Assembly: GCA_035525225.1 (NCBI GenBank)
Contig: DATLFA010000022.1
Coordinates: forward strand, 1-64,000
Direction of reading: 5' to 3'
DNA length: 64,000 nt
Source: DATLFA01 sp035525225
Lineage (GTDB): Bacteria; Actinomycetota; Acidimicrobiia; Acidimicrobiales; WLNW01
Part shown: one piece after another, positions 26,802 to 36,399 of the stretch
How the letters are laid out: each line of letters starts with the position of its first letter
How positions within the stretch are numbered: the stretch's first letter is position 1
Position numbers and translations under genes: made by a program
Notes under the pieces: model-generated
Databases searched by the model: none
What the model saw: only the letters and a program-made list of their open reading frames with translations
Told to the model about the DNA's origin: nothing

Positions 26802-28595
26802 GTGAGCCTGGATTCTCAGCTCGATCGTTCCAAGCTCGAACGCAAGGACCGCGACGAGCTCGCCACCATCGTCACGACCCTCGGCGGTAAGCCGGGGCGA
26901 TCGAAGAAGTCCGATCTCGTCGAGATGATCCTCGAGCTGACGTCGGGGGCCGGCGAGGAGTCGGCGACCCGAGGCCGGCGCTCGCGTGCGGTCGACGCCG
27001 AGGAGGCGACCAGCGGCGCCGACGCCCGGGATTCGAGCGGCGGGGATGTAAGCGGCGGGGATCCGAGCGACACCAATGGTTCCGACTATGGCGGCAACGG
27101 TTCGGACACCGCCGAGGGTTCGTACGGCACCGAGACCCGCCGACGGTCGCGCCTCGTCGGTTGGGCCGGTGACGAGGCGGGCCTGCCCGCACCCGTCGAG
27201 GACCCCGAGCCCGAAGTGCGCCAAGACGTCGCCGCGGAGGCGGTCGCCGCCGATACGCGAACAAGCCGCGACGCCCGCCCCGACAGTCGACCGGCCCGAG
27301 ACGACCAGGAAGATGGCCAGGACGAGGGTCGCGAAGAAGGCCGCTTCGACGGTGACGGCAACCGTCGTCGTCGCCGCCGGGGGCGCGACCGCAACCGCGA
27401 CCGGTTCGAAGGCGGGCAGCAGCCGCAATCGGACCAGCAGTTCGACGGCGAACCGGTCGCAGTGACCGGCTACCTCGATCTGCGCGACGAGGGTTACGGC
27501 TTCCTGCGCATGCACGGCGCGCTGCAGAGCCGCGACGACGCCTATGTGTCGGTGCGCCAGGTGCGCCAGTTCGGTCTGCGCCGAGGCGATCACATCAGTG
27601 GGGCATCGCGGCCCGCCGGTCGCAACGAAAAGAACCCCGCGCTGCTGCGCATCGATTCCGTCAACGGCCGGCCGCCCGAAGAGGCGACGCGTCGCCCTCG
27701 TTTCGAAGACCTGACGCCGCTGTTCCCCGATCAGAAGCTGCGCATGGAGATCGCCGACGATCCGACCAACATGACGGCGCGCATCCTCGATCTCATCTCT
27801 CCCATCGGTATGGGCCAGCGCGGCATGATCGTGTCACCGCCGAAGGCGGGCAAGACGACGATCATGAAGCAGATCGCCCGTGCGATCGAGGTCAACAATC
27901 CCGATGTGATCTTGTTCGTCCTGCTCGTCGACGAACGGCCCGAAGAAGTCACCGACATGCGACGCTGGTTGCAGCGGGGCGAAGTGGTCGCCTCGACCTT
28001 CGATCGTCCGTCCGACGAACACACCCACGTCGCCGAGCTCACGATCGAGCGGGCCAAGCGCATGGTCGAGTACGGCAAAGACGTGGTGATCATGCTCGAC
28101 GGCATCACTCGACTGGCGCGCGCCTACAACCTCGCGGCACCGGCGACCGGTCGCATCATGTCGGGCGGTATCGACACCGGTGCGCTGTATCCGCCAAAGA
28201 AGTTCTTCGGCGCGGCTCGCAACGTCGAAGAAGGTGGCTCGCTCACGATCCTCGCGACGGCGTTGGTCGAGACCGGCTCGAAGATGGACGAAGTGATCTT
28301 CGAAGAGTTCAAGGGCACGGGCAACATGGAGCTGCGCCTCGATCGCCGCATCGCGGAGCGCCGCATCTACCCTGCGATCGACGTCGCGTCGTCGTCGACG
28401 CGACACGAAGAGTTGCTGTTCGAGCGCAAGCAGTTGCAGCAGGTTTACAAGCTGCGCCGGGTGCTCTCCGGGTTGCAACAAGATGGCGAGGGCAGTGGTG
28501 CGGCGGCGCTCGAGTTGCTCATCGACCGGCTCAAGAACTTCAAGACCAACGACGACTTCCTCGCCGAGGTCGCAAAGGGTCCGTCGATCGGCTGA
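26802..28595 (+). CDS. rho: Transcription termination factor Rho
   Basis: 597 residues, long because of an actinobacterial-type insert. Order: Rho_N helical domain (about 5-50), a low-complexity acidic and Arg/Gly-rich region (about 50-215), the cold-shock-like RNA-binding domain starting VTGYLDLRDEGYGFLR (221-236), then the RecA-like ATPase with Walker A PPKAGKTT (346-353), VLLVDERPEEVTDMRR, and DGITRLARAYN. It binds C-rich RNA and unwinds the transcription complex. GTG start with a GAGGGG ribosome site. First gene of the conserved rho-rpmE-prfA-prmC group. Confidence 0.97.
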   Translation: MSLDSQLDRSKLERKDRDELATIVTTLGGKPGRSKKSDLVEMILELTSGAGEESATRGRRSRAVDAEEATSGADARDSSGGDVSGGDPSDTNGSDYGGNGSDTAEGSYGTETRRRSRLVGWAGDEAGLPAPVEDPEPEVRQDVAAEAVAADTRTSRDARPDSRPARDDQEDGQDEGREEGRFDGDGNRRRRRRGRDRNRDRFEGGQQPQSDQQFDGEPVAVTGYLDLRDEGYGFLRMHGALQSRDDAYVSVRQVRQFGLRRGDHISGASRPAGRNEKNPALLRIDSVNGRPPEEATRRPRFEDLTPLFPDQKLRMEIADDPTNMTARILDLISPIGMGQRGMIVSPPKAGKTTIMKQIARAIEVNNPDVILFVLLVDERPEEVTDMRRWLQRGEVVASTFDRPSDEHTHVAELTIERAKRMVEYGKDVVIMLDGITRLARAYNLAAPATGRIMSGGIDTGALYPPKKFFGAARNVEEGGSLTILATALVETGSKMDEVIFEEFKGTGNMELRLDRRIAERRIYPAIDVASSSTRHEELLFERKQLQQVYKLRRVLSGLQQDGEGSGAAALELLIDRLKNFKTNDDFLAEVAKGPSIG

Positions 28596-28664
28596 TTACC
28601 GCCGACGCCGCCGAATCCATTCCGACTTTGTGTACGAATCGCCAACTCGCGAGACTGGAAAGCT

Positions 28665-28928
28665 ATGAAGCCTGACATTCACCCCGACTACCGGCCGGTC
28701 GTGTTCACCGACACCTCGGCCGGCGTCTCGTTCCTCACGCGCTCCACGGTGCGCACCCACGAGACGACCGAGTGGGAGGACGGCAACACCTACCCGATGG
28801 CCCGCGTCGAGATCTCCTCGGCCAGCCACCCCTTCTTCACCGGCACGATGAAGATCATCGACGCCGCCGGCCGCGTCGAGCGCTTCGAGCGCCGTTACGG
28901 CACCCGTCGCAAGAAGGCGACCAAGTAG
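28665..28928 (+). CDS. rpmE2: Ribosomal protein bL31, zinc-free type B
   Basis: 87 residues starting MKPDIHPDYRPVVF. It lacks the four cysteines of zinc-binding bL31 and has the longer loop (SSASHPFFTGTMKIID) and basic end (RRYGTRRKKATK) of the type B form. In many bacteria type B is the zinc-starvation version; here it is the copy in the conserved rho-prfA position, so it may be the main one. Confidence 0.93.
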   Translation: MKPDIHPDYRPVVFTDTSAGVSFLTRSTVRTHETTEWEDGNTYPMARVEISSASHPFFTGTMKIIDAAGRVERFERRYGTRRKKATK

Positions 28929-28990
28929 TCGCGTCGCAGCCCGACCCCGATCGCGGTCGCGCACTCCACGAAGCACGGCTCCGCGCGCTC

Positions 28991-29920
28991 GTGCGCGACC
29001 AATTCGGCGCGTCGGATCTGCGAAGCGCGTCGATGCCGGGTGGCGCGGCGTTGCTCGACCATGGCACGGCGTGGGTCTACGTGAGCGATGCGGCGCGCAC
29101 ACTCGGGCGTGCGATGGCGCTCGCCGCGTCCCGCGGGTGTGCGACGTTGCATCTCATCGTCGACGATGGGGGAGGTGGCGTAGCCGCCCGCCGCGCCGCG
29201 CAGCTACGGCCGTCGCCGTCGGTCTGGCGCGTCTTCGAACGGTCGCTGACACCGGTTGTGCCCTCGGCCCGAGGCGAGGGTTCTCCGCCGACCGACGCCG
29301 GCGCGCTCGTGTCGATGCTGCGCGACGCCGGCCTCGAGGTGGTCACCGAGCACGGTGTCATCAGCGGTGAGATTCGGGGGCTGTCGGTGGCCACTGTCGT
29401 GCCCGGTGCCGACGGGCGCTCCCGGCTCGCCGTGGGCGTCGGACGCATCGACCAAGAGGCGACCGACTTGTTGCACGGGGATCTCCCGCTCCAGGAGACG
29501 CTGGCCAACGCCATCGACGAAGTGCGCGTGTATCGCCACCAGCACGCGAAACCGCATCCCGTCAATCGCCTCGCACGCGAGCGATGGTTGCGCTCACAGT
29601 TGATCGCTCGGCCATCGGTCGTGGGGCTCGTCGACCTCGAGTCGATCGCGCCGGCCGAACCGCGTGCCAACCTTCGTGATCCGGTGCCCGCGGCGGCGCT
29701 CGGGCACGACGCCGGCGGTGAACGCGTGCTCGTCGTGTGCTCCGTCGGGATCGACCTCGAGTTGATTCCCGTCACTGCCGACCTGGTCGATCGAGAGCGG
29801 CCCGACCGAGTCGTGCTCGCATTGCCGGCGCGCGATGACCATGCGATCCAACGCGAACTCGCGAGACAACTCACGGCGGTCGTCGAGTTCGCCGCGGTCG
29901 AAGGCGAATGGCCGAGCTGA
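28991..29920 (+). CDS. Hypothetical protein between rpmE and prfA, about 309 aa
   Basis: The frame is protein-like from just after the rpmE stop (GRALHEARLRALVRDQFG) to 29920, but between 28929 and 28990 it has no ATG, GTG or TTG; the first usable codon is the GTG at 28991. An earlier start would have to lie inside rpmE. Content: an N-terminal alpha/beta part (GTAWVYVSDAARTLGRAMAL, TLHLIVDDGGGGVAARRAAQ), a middle with WRVFERSLTPVVPS, and HPVNRLARERWLRSQLI, then repeated strand/helix units. No membrane segment. Family not recognised; such genes occur at this place in actinobacterial genomes. Confidence 0.6.
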   Translation: MRDQFGASDLRSASMPGGAALLDHGTAWVYVSDAARTLGRAMALAASRGCATLHLIVDDGGGGVAARRAAQLRPSPSVWRVFERSLTPVVPSARGEGSPPTDAGALVSMLRDAGLEVVTEHGVISGEIRGLSVATVVPGADGRSRLAVGVGRIDQEATDLLHGDLPLQETLANAIDEVRVYRHQHAKPHPVNRLARERWLRSQLIARPSVVGLVDLESIAPAEPRANLRDPVPAAALGHDAGGERVLVVCSVGIDLELIPVTADLVDRERPDRVVLALPARDDHAIQRELARQLTAVVEFAAVEGEWPS

Positions 29921-29928
29921 TCCGTCGC

Positions 29929-29934
29929 TAACCT
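29929..29934 (+). promoter_or_regulatory. -10 element of prfA, leaderless type
   Basis: TAACCT ends 7 bases before the GTG start of prfA; no ribosome site is present. Confidence 0.45.
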
Positions 29935-29941
29935 TGCCTAC

Positions 29942-31003
29942 GTGCTCGATCGCCTCTCTCTACTCGAAAATGAGTTTCGTGAGGTCGAATCGCGCCTCGG
30001 AGACCCCGCGATACTCGGCGATCAACGCAAGCTGGCGTCGATGGCGCGACGCCACAAGGAGCTCGACGCGATCGTCACTCGCTCGGTCGAGCTTCGCGCT
30101 GCGCACGAAGATCTGCATTCCTTCCGCGAAATGCTGACCGAATCGGGCTCCGACGACCGAGAGATGATGCGCGAAGAGATACGCTCGATCGAGTCCCGCA
30201 TCGCCGTGCTCGAAGAAGAGCTCAAGGTGCTGCTGCTTCCGCACGATCCCAACGACGACAAGAACGTCATGATCGAGATACGCGGCGCCGAGGGCGGCGA
30301 AGAAGCCAACTTGTTCGCACGCGAACTCTACGAGATGTACGAGGCGTTCGCCGATCGCATGAGCTGGTCGTCCGAGCTGATCGACGCGCAACGCAGCGAC
30401 CTCGGTGGGTTCACCAACGTCACGTTCGCGCTCAAGGGCGAAGGCGTGTGGACGCGCATGAAACACGAAGGCGGGCCTCACCGAGTGCAACGGGTGCCGG
30501 TCACCGAGTCCCAAGGGCGGGTCCACACATCGTCGGCGACAGTGACGGTGCTGCCCGAAGCCGAAGAGCTCGACATCCACATCCCCGAGCGCGATCTGCA
30601 GATCGACGTCTACCGCTCGTCGGGCCCGGGTGGGCAATCAGTGAACACCACCGACTCTGCCGTGCGCGTGACCCACAAGCCCACTGGGCTCGTCGTTGCG
30701 ATCCAGGATCAGAAGTCGCAGCTGCAGAACAAAGAAAAGGCCCTGCGCGTGCTGCGGTCACGCCTGTTGCAGATCGAAGAAGACAAGCGGTCGTCAGAGC
30801 GAAGCGACGCGCGGCGCGAGCAGGTGGGTGGCGGCGGACGCAGCGAGAAGATCCGCACGTACAACTTCAAAGAGAACCGCGTCACCGACCATCGCATCAA
30901 TCTGACGCTCTACAAGCTCGACCGCGTGCTTGCCGGAGAGCTCGACGAGATCGTCGACGCACTCGTGGCCGACGAGCGCCGTCGTCAACTCGAAGAGGAA
31001 TGA
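29942..31003 (+). CDS. prfA: Peptide chain release factor 1
   Basis: 353 residues. Reads UAA and UAG in the ribosomal A site and triggers hydrolysis of peptidyl-tRNA. The GGQ motif is at 230-232 (SSGPGGQSVN), and the codon-reading P-x-T motif appears as PVT at 186-188 (RVPVTESQGRVHT), which marks RF1 and not RF2. N-terminal coiled-coil domain (about 1-100). It overlaps prmC, which methylates the GGQ glutamine, by ATGA. Confidence 0.96.
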   Translation: MLDRLSLLENEFREVESRLGDPAILGDQRKLASMARRHKELDAIVTRSVELRAAHEDLHSFREMLTESGSDDREMMREEIRSIESRIAVLEEELKVLLLPHDPNDDKNVMIEIRGAEGGEEANLFARELYEMYEAFADRMSWSSELIDAQRSDLGGFTNVTFALKGEGVWTRMKHEGGPHRVQRVPVTESQGRVHTSSATVTVLPEAEELDIHIPERDLQIDVYRSSGPGGQSVNTTDSAVRVTHKPTGLVVAIQDQKSQLQNKEKALRVLRSRLLQIEEDKRSSERSDARREQVGGGGRSEKIRTYNFKENRVTDHRINLTLYKLDRVLAGELDEIVDALVADERRRQLEEE

Positions 31004-31881
31004 ACCACGACGGCACGATCTCGTGGGCTGCGCTCTTCGACGAGGCGTCGGCCCGGTTGGCCGCAGTGAGCGCGGACCCTCGCATCGATGCTCGGCGCAT
31101 CCTCGAGCAGGTCGGTGGCATCGAGCCCGCGCAGTTCTCCTCGACGCTCGACGAACTGGTCACGACGCGTCAGATGGTCGCCTACGACCGCATGATCGAA
31201 CGCCGGCTCACCGGCGAGCCGCTGCAGTACGTCGTCGGCAGTTGGTCGTTCCGGTTGCTCGATCTGTATCTCGATCGACGGGTCCTGATCCCGCGCCCGG
31301 AGACCGAGATCGTCACCGAGCACGCGCTGGCCGAACACGATCGGTCGGTGCAGGCCCGCGGCGCGCGAGAGGGCGTGGTCGTCGACCTCGGCACCGGCTC
31401 TGGCGCGATCGCGCTGTCGGTCGCGGTCGAGCGCCGAGGCACGCAGGTGTGGGCCACCGACGTCTCGGCCGACGCGCTTGCGGTCGCGCAGGCCAACTGC
31501 GCGGGCCTCGGTCGGGTGGCGCGCCACGTCACGCTGGTGCACGGGAACTGGTTCGATCCGCTCCCCGAGTCGCTGCGGGGCGTCGTCGACGTGATCGTGT
31601 CCAACCCGCCTTACGTCGCAGCCGACGACGAGCTTCCCGCCGAGGTGCGTGACTGGGAGCCGGTCGAGGCGCTGGTCCCCGGGCCGCGCGGCCTCGAAGC
31701 GTACGAATCGATCGTCGTGCATGCTCCCGAATGGCTCGCCGTCACCGGCGCGTTGGTGCTCGAGATCGGCGCCGCGCAGCGCGCCGCAGTGCGCGAGTTG
31801 GTGCTCGACAGCGGCTTCGCCTCCGCAGAGGTGCACGCGGACCTGGCGGGGCGCGATCGAGTGGTGGTGGCCCGCCGGTGA
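31000..31881 (+). CDS. prmC: Release factor glutamine methyltransferase
   Basis: 293 residues. Methylates the glutamine of the GGQ motif in release factors using SAM. Helical N-terminal substrate domain, then the Rossmann-like domain with VDLGTGSGAIAL (SAM motif I, about 129-140) and the catalytic NPPY at 202-205. FxG-x-PL-x-Y appears as TGEPLQYVVG. Start overlaps the prfA stop and the end overlaps tsaC (GTGA), so the three are one translational chain. Confidence 0.94.
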   Translation: MNHDGTISWAALFDEASARLAAVSADPRIDARRILEQVGGIEPAQFSSTLDELVTTRQMVAYDRMIERRLTGEPLQYVVGSWSFRLLDLYLDRRVLIPRPETEIVTEHALAEHDRSVQARGAREGVVVDLGTGSGAIALSVAVERRGTQVWATDVSADALAVAQANCAGLGRVARHVTLVHGNWFDPLPESLRGVVDVIVSNPPYVAADDELPAEVRDWEPVEALVPGPRGLEAYESIVVHAPEWLAVTGALVLEIGAAQRAAVRELVLDSGFASAEVHADLAGRDRVVVARR

Positions 31882-32456
31882 TCGTCCCCTCCGACGAAGC
31901 GTTCAGCATGACGATGGCTGCCCTGCGGCGCGGCACCCTCGTCGTCATCCCGACCGACACCGTCTACGGGCTCGCGGCGCGTGCCGACGACGCCGACGCG
32001 ATGGCGCGCCTGTTCGCGCTGAAGGGCCGCGACGCCGCCAAGTCGATCGCGGTGCTCGTGGGCGATCTCGGTCAAGCGCGCCGCCTGACCACACACGGCC
32101 TCGACCGTTTCGCTCGGTTCTGGCCGGGGCCTCTGACGGTCGTCGTGCCGCGCGCCGCCGACGCGGTGCTTTATATCGGCGACGACGACTCGACGGTTGG
32201 TATTCGCTGCCCCGACGACCCGTTCGTTCGTCGCCTCGCGCTCGAAGTGGGGCCGATCGCGGCATCGAGCGCCAACGAGAGCGGCGCCCCGACTCCTGCG
32301 ACCGCACGCGAGATCGCCGCGCTCTTTCCGTCAGTGTCGCTCGTCGTCGACGGCGGTCCTCGACGCGGGGCGGCGTCGACGGTCATCGACGCGACCGTCG
32401 ACCCGCCGACGGTATTGCGACCCGGGGCATTGTCAGCGACCGCGCTCGGAATATGA
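31878..32456 (+). CDS. tsaC: L-threonylcarbamoyladenylate synthase (Sua5/YrdC/YwlC)
   Basis: 192 residues, the short YrdC-only form. Makes threonylcarbamoyl-AMP from threonine, bicarbonate and ATP for the t6A modification of ANN-decoding tRNAs. Signature segments: VIPTDTVYGLAARADDADA, the lysine region ALKGRDAAKSIAVLV, FWPGPLTVVVPR, VGIRCPDDPFVR and SSANESGAPTPAT. GTG start inside the prmC stop. Confidence 0.93.
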   Translation: MIVPSDEAFSMTMAALRRGTLVVIPTDTVYGLAARADDADAMARLFALKGRDAAKSIAVLVGDLGQARRLTTHGLDRFARFWPGPLTVVVPRAADAVLYIGDDDSTVGIRCPDDPFVRRLALEVGPIAASSANESGAPTPATAREIAALFPSVSLVVDGGPRRGAASTVIDATVDPPTVLRPGALSATALGI

Positions 32457-32531
32457 ACATCATCTCCCCCTGCCCGGACTATGAAGTGCACCGACAGGGC
32501 GATGAGCGCTTGCGCGAAGAGCGAAACGGCT

Positions 32532-32537
32532 TAGTGT
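32532..32537 (+). promoter_or_regulatory. -10 element of rpiB, leaderless type
   Basis: TAGTGT ends 6 bases before the rpiB ATG, without a ribosome site. Confidence 0.5.
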
Positions 32538-32543
32538 GGTGTC

Positions 32544-32981
<438 letters not shown>

Positions 32982-33021
32982 TCCCCGCCCCGATTCGCCC
33001 CGATAGATGGAGGCAACCCCC

Positions 33022-34266
33022 ATGCCTTGGCCCACCACACGCGACGATGCGTTATTCTCGATGATCGACCGCGAGGTCGACCGTCAGAACACCACGTTGC
33101 AGCTCATCGCTTCCGAGAACTTCGCATCACCCGCGGTCATGTCCGCGACCGGTTCGGTACTCACCAACAAATACAGCGAGGGATATCCGGGCAAGCGGTA
33201 CTACGGCGGCAACCAGATCATCGACGAGGTCGAAGAGTTGGCGCGCACCCGCGCCGCGACGCTCTTCGGTGCCGAGCACGCGAACGTGCAGCCCCATGCG
33301 GGCGCCAACGCCAACGTCGCCGTCTACCTGGCTCTCCTGAAGCCGGGCGACAAAGTGCTCGGCATGAGCTTGGACCACGGTGGCCACCTCACCCATGGAT
33401 CGCCCGTCAACTTCAGCGGTCTCACCTACGACTTCGTCGCCTACGGGGTCTCCAAGAGCGACGAGCGCATCGACTACGACAACGTGCGCGAGATCGCGAA
33501 GCGCGAACGGCCCCGGATGATCATCGCGGGTGCCACCGCCTACTCGCGCACGATCGACCCGGTGCCGCTACGGTCGATCGCCGACGAGGTGGGCGCGTTG
33601 TTGATGTTCGACGCGGCGCACATCGCAGGGCTCATCGCCGGCGGCGCGCACCCGAACCCGGTGCCCTACTGCGACATCGTCACCTTCACCACCCACAAGA
33701 CGCTGCGCGGACCGCGCGGCGGATGCATCTTGAGCCGCAAGGAACACGCCGCGGCCATCGACCGGGCGGTCTTCCCCGGTTTCCAGGGTGGCCCACTCGA
33801 GAATTCCATCGCCGCGAAGGCGGTCGCGTTCCACGAGGCGTCCCGACCCGAGTTCTCGAACTATGCCCGCGCGATCGTGACCAACGCCTCGGCCTTGGCC
33901 GAGGGCCTCGCCGGCGAGGGTTTTCGCCTCGTGTCGGGCGGCACCGACAACCACCTGATGCTCGTCGACCTGCGCAACTTCGACGCCGAGTTGACCGGCA
34001 AAGACGCCCAGGCCGCCTGTGACCAGGCCGGTATCTCGCTCAACAAGAACACCATCCCCGACGACCCGCGGTCACCGTTCGTGACGAGCGGCATCCGCAT
34101 CGGCACCCCCGCGGTGACCACACAGGGTATGGGCGCGGCCGAGATGGCGCAGATCGCCACGCTCATCGCCCGCGCCCTACGTGCTCGCTCCGACGAGGGG
34201 GCTATCGCGCGCGTTCGCGCCGATGTGCGCACGCTCTGCAACGAGTTCGTGCCCTACCCCCGTTGA
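33022..34266 (+). CDS. glyA: Serine hydroxymethyltransferase
   Basis: 414 residues. PLP enzyme that converts serine and tetrahydrofolate to glycine and methylene-THF. Start at 33022 because GGAGG lies 8 bases upstream; the ATG at 33007 would place the ribosome site inside the gene. Motifs: LIASENFASPAV, NKYSEGYPGKRYYGG, SLDHGGHLTHG, DAAHIAGL and the PLP lysine K226 in TFTTHKTLRGPRGG. Confidence 0.96.
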   Translation: MPWPTTRDDALFSMIDREVDRQNTTLQLIASENFASPAVMSATGSVLTNKYSEGYPGKRYYGGNQIIDEVEELARTRAATLFGAEHANVQPHAGANANVAVYLALLKPGDKVLGMSLDHGGHLTHGSPVNFSGLTYDFVAYGVSKSDERIDYDNVREIAKRERPRMIIAGATAYSRTIDPVPLRSIADEVGALLMFDAAHIAGLIAGGAHPNPVPYCDIVTFTTHKTLRGPRGGCILSRKEHAAAIDRAVFPGFQGGPLENSIAAKAVAFHEASRPEFSNYARAIVTNASALAEGLAGEGFRLVSGGTDNHLMLVDLRNFDAELTGKDAQAACDQAGISLNKNTIPDDPRSPFVTSGIRIGTPAVTTQGMGAAEMAQIATLIARALRARSDEGAIARVRADVRTLCNEFVPYPR

Positions 34267-34304
34267 GCCCGACCAGCGCGGCCCAGAGCCCTACTAGCGG
34301 GGCT

Positions 34305-34310
34305 TAGGAT
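34305..34310 (+). promoter_or_regulatory. -10 element of wecA, leaderless type
   Basis: TAGGAT ends 6 bases before the wecA ATG, without a ribosome site. Confidence 0.5.
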
Positions 34311-34316
34311 CTGAAC

Positions 34317-35516
34317 ATGCCGACCGTGCGCGACTATGGCGTCGTATTCGGCGTGGCCGCCGCGACGACGTTCGTGCTGACGGGCATCATGCGCTGGATC
34401 GCACCGCACGTCGGCGCGATCGTGCAGCCCAGCGATCGCCGCGTACACGAACGGCCGACGCCCACGCTCGGCGGTGTGGCGATGTTCGCCGGCCTCGTCG
34501 CCGGCGTGGTCACCGCATGGAAGATGGATGTGTTCGACGAGCAGTTGGCCCCCGGCGCCGAATCGTTCGGCATGTTGCTGGCGGCGTTGATCATCTTGTT
34601 GGTCGGTTTGATCGACGACATCCGTGACATCTCCCCGCCGGCCAAGATCGCCGGCATGGTATTGGCGGGCAGCGTGTTGTCCTTCGCCGGTATCGGCATC
34701 GTCGTCTTTCGCGTTCCCTTCCTCGGCGTCACCCCGCTGACTCCCGATCTCTCCGCGTTGATCACCGTGTTGTGGGTGGTGGGGATGGCAAATGCCATCA
34801 ACCTCATCGACGGCCTCGACGGTCTCGCCGCCGGCATCGTGGGCATCGCCGCCGCCACGTTCTTCTTCTACGCGCTGCGACTGTCGGACGAGAACATCAT
34901 TCTCAACACCAACCCCGGCGCCCTCGTCGCGGCGATCACGGCTGGGCTGTGCCTGGGCTTCTTGCCCCACAATGCCCGAGGCCCACGCGGCAACCCCGCC
35001 CGCATCTTCATGGGTGATGCCGGCGCCTTGATGCTCGGCCTGTTGATGGCCGTGTCGACCACGGTCGTGGGAGGGCGCAACGAGCAAGCGTTCTCGGGCC
35101 AGTCGTTCTTCTTCTACGCGCCGATCTTCATCCCCATCGTCATCCTCGGCGTCCCGTTGCTCGACGCGTTGTTCGCGATCGTGCGCCGGACCGCCCGCAG
35201 GCGAGGCGTCGCGACTGCCGACAAGGATCATCTGCACCATCGGCTCATGCGCATCGGCCACGGCCACCGCCGCAGTGTGATCATCTTGTGGGCGTGGACG
35301 ATGTTGCTCTCGGGCTTCGTGCTCTATCCCACATACAACCACGGCCGTGGCGACGCCATGGTTCCGACCGGCATCGCCGCGCTCGGCCTCTTGCTCTACA
35401 CCGTCTTGCATCCTGACATCCGCCAGGGTCGAGCCGACCGTCGAGACGGCCCCGACGCGGATGACGACAACACCAACGTCGTCCACATCGACCCCAATCG
35501 CCGCACCGGCAGCTGA
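34317..35516 (+). CDS. wecA: UDP-GlcNAc:polyprenyl-phosphate GlcNAc-1-phosphate transferase
   Basis: 399 residues with about ten membrane helices, of the MraY/WecA/TagO superfamily. Starts cell-wall polysaccharide linkage by moving GlcNAc-1-P onto a polyprenyl phosphate at the inner membrane face. Visible: GLIDDIRD (D100, D101 bind Mg), NAINLIDGLDGLAAG, FMGDAGA, and the HLHHRLMRIGH loop, which distinguishes WecA/TagO types from MraY. A charged cytoplasmic tail (DRRDGPDADDDN) follows. This position before the atp operon is typical for actinobacteria. Confidence 0.9.
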   Translation: MPTVRDYGVVFGVAAATTFVLTGIMRWIAPHVGAIVQPSDRRVHERPTPTLGGVAMFAGLVAGVVTAWKMDVFDEQLAPGAESFGMLLAALIILLVGLIDDIRDISPPAKIAGMVLAGSVLSFAGIGIVVFRVPFLGVTPLTPDLSALITVLWVVGMANAINLIDGLDGLAAGIVGIAAATFFFYALRLSDENIILNTNPGALVAAITAGLCLGFLPHNARGPRGNPARIFMGDAGALMLGLLMAVSTTVVGGRNEQAFSGQSFFFYAPIFIPIVILGVPLLDALFAIVRRTARRRGVATADKDHLHHRLMRIGHGHRRSVIILWAWTMLLSGFVLYPTYNHGRGDAMVPTGIAALGLLLYTVLHPDIRQGRADRRDGPDADDDNTNVVHIDPNRRTGS

Positions 35517-35645
35517 CCCGGCACGAAACCGCGGTATCCGGGAATCGGGCTGCGCCACAAGTTGTCGTTGGACGTCGGCCCTTCGATAGATTGCGCACCG
35601 ATTCACAAGCGGCGACGGTGTCGCCACGCGAGCGGTTTCACGGAA

Positions 35646-35912
35646 ATGAATCTTCAGGAAAAGCGCGAACTCAATACCGGTTTCGGTGACGCGCTCGCAC
35701 GCGCCGTCGAGTTGGTCGTGACGCCCGGAGTATTCGCCCTACTCGGATGGCTGCTCGATCGTCGACTCGGCACCACACCGATCTTCGCATTCGTGTTCTT
35801 CTTCTTGGTGCTCGGTTATGTCGTATGGAAGTTGTGGATGGGATACGAAGCAGACATGCAACGGCACGAGCGAGGGCTTGGCGTGGGAAAGGTCTCTGAT
35901 CGTGTTGAGTGA
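35646..35912 (+). CDS. atpZ: AtpZ/AtpI-like ATP synthase accessory protein, 88 aa
   Basis: The ATG at 35646 begins MNLQEKRELNTGFGDAL, followed by two membrane helices (VVTPGVFALLGWLLDRRLG and IFAFVFFFLVLGYVVWKLW) joined by a short turn. Size, hairpin shape and place at the head of the atp operon match AtpZ-type proteins, linked in some bacteria to ion supply or assembly of the F0 part. It overlaps the next gene by 11 bases. Confidence 0.75.
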   Translation: MNLQEKRELNTGFGDALARAVELVVTPGVFALLGWLLDRRLGTTPIFAFVFFFLVLGYVVWKLWMGYEADMQRHERGLGVGKVSDRVE

Positions 35913-36399
35913 CGCACGGTCGATGCCCGCTGCCGGTCCTGCACCCGAGTTGGAGGTGGCCCGCGATCTCGCTCGTCGAGCCGTCCCCCTCGCGCCCGTT
36001 CTGCTCGTCGCGGCGGCGATCGGTTGGGGATGGAGCGGTGTCGCTTCCTCCGCGATCGGCGTCGGTTTGGTCGTAGTCAACTTTCTTCTCGCAGCGTTGA
36101 TCATCTCGACGACGATCCGCGTTTCGCTCAACGCACTGATGGCCGGTGTGATGTTCGGCTTCATCCTGCGCTTGGCGCTGCTCACCGTCGCGGTTGTCTT
36201 GCTACGCAAGTTCAGCTGGATCGACGACATCCCGCTGTTGTTCACCGTGCTCATCACTCACATCGCATTGCTGATGTGGGAGACGCGCTACGTGTCGATG
36301 TCGCTCGCCTATCCCGGCCTCAAGCCAAGAGGCAAGACGAGTGCAGCGCGAACCCAAGAATCCACTTCAACCAACGCGAAGGAGGCTGGCGCAGCGTGA
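35902..36399 (+). CDS. atpI: AtpI-family ATP synthase protein I, 165 aa
   Basis: GTG at 35902 preceded by GGAAAGG; an ATG at 35923 is an alternative. Four membrane helices: VPLAPVLLVAAAIGW, SAIGVGLVVVNFLLAALII, ALMAGVMFGFILRLALLTVA and IPLLFTVLITHIALLMWETR. AtpI helps assemble the c-ring in some bacteria. The charged hydrophilic tail (PRGKTSAARTQESTS) faces the cytoplasm. The stop overlaps the atpB start (GTGA). Confidence 0.75.
   Translation: MLSDARSMPAAGPAPELEVARDLARRAVPLAPVLLVAAAIGWGWSGVASSAIGVGLVVVNFLLAALIISTTIRVSLNALMAGVMFGFILRLALLTVAVVLLRKFSWIDDIPLLFTVLITHIALLMWETRYVSMSLAYPGLKPRGKTSAARTQESTSTNAKEAGAA

Noticed and set aside
26536..26805. 89-codon frame in the rho leader
   Set aside because: Composition is not protein-like, no ribosome site, and it overlaps the start of rho; treated as untranslated leader.
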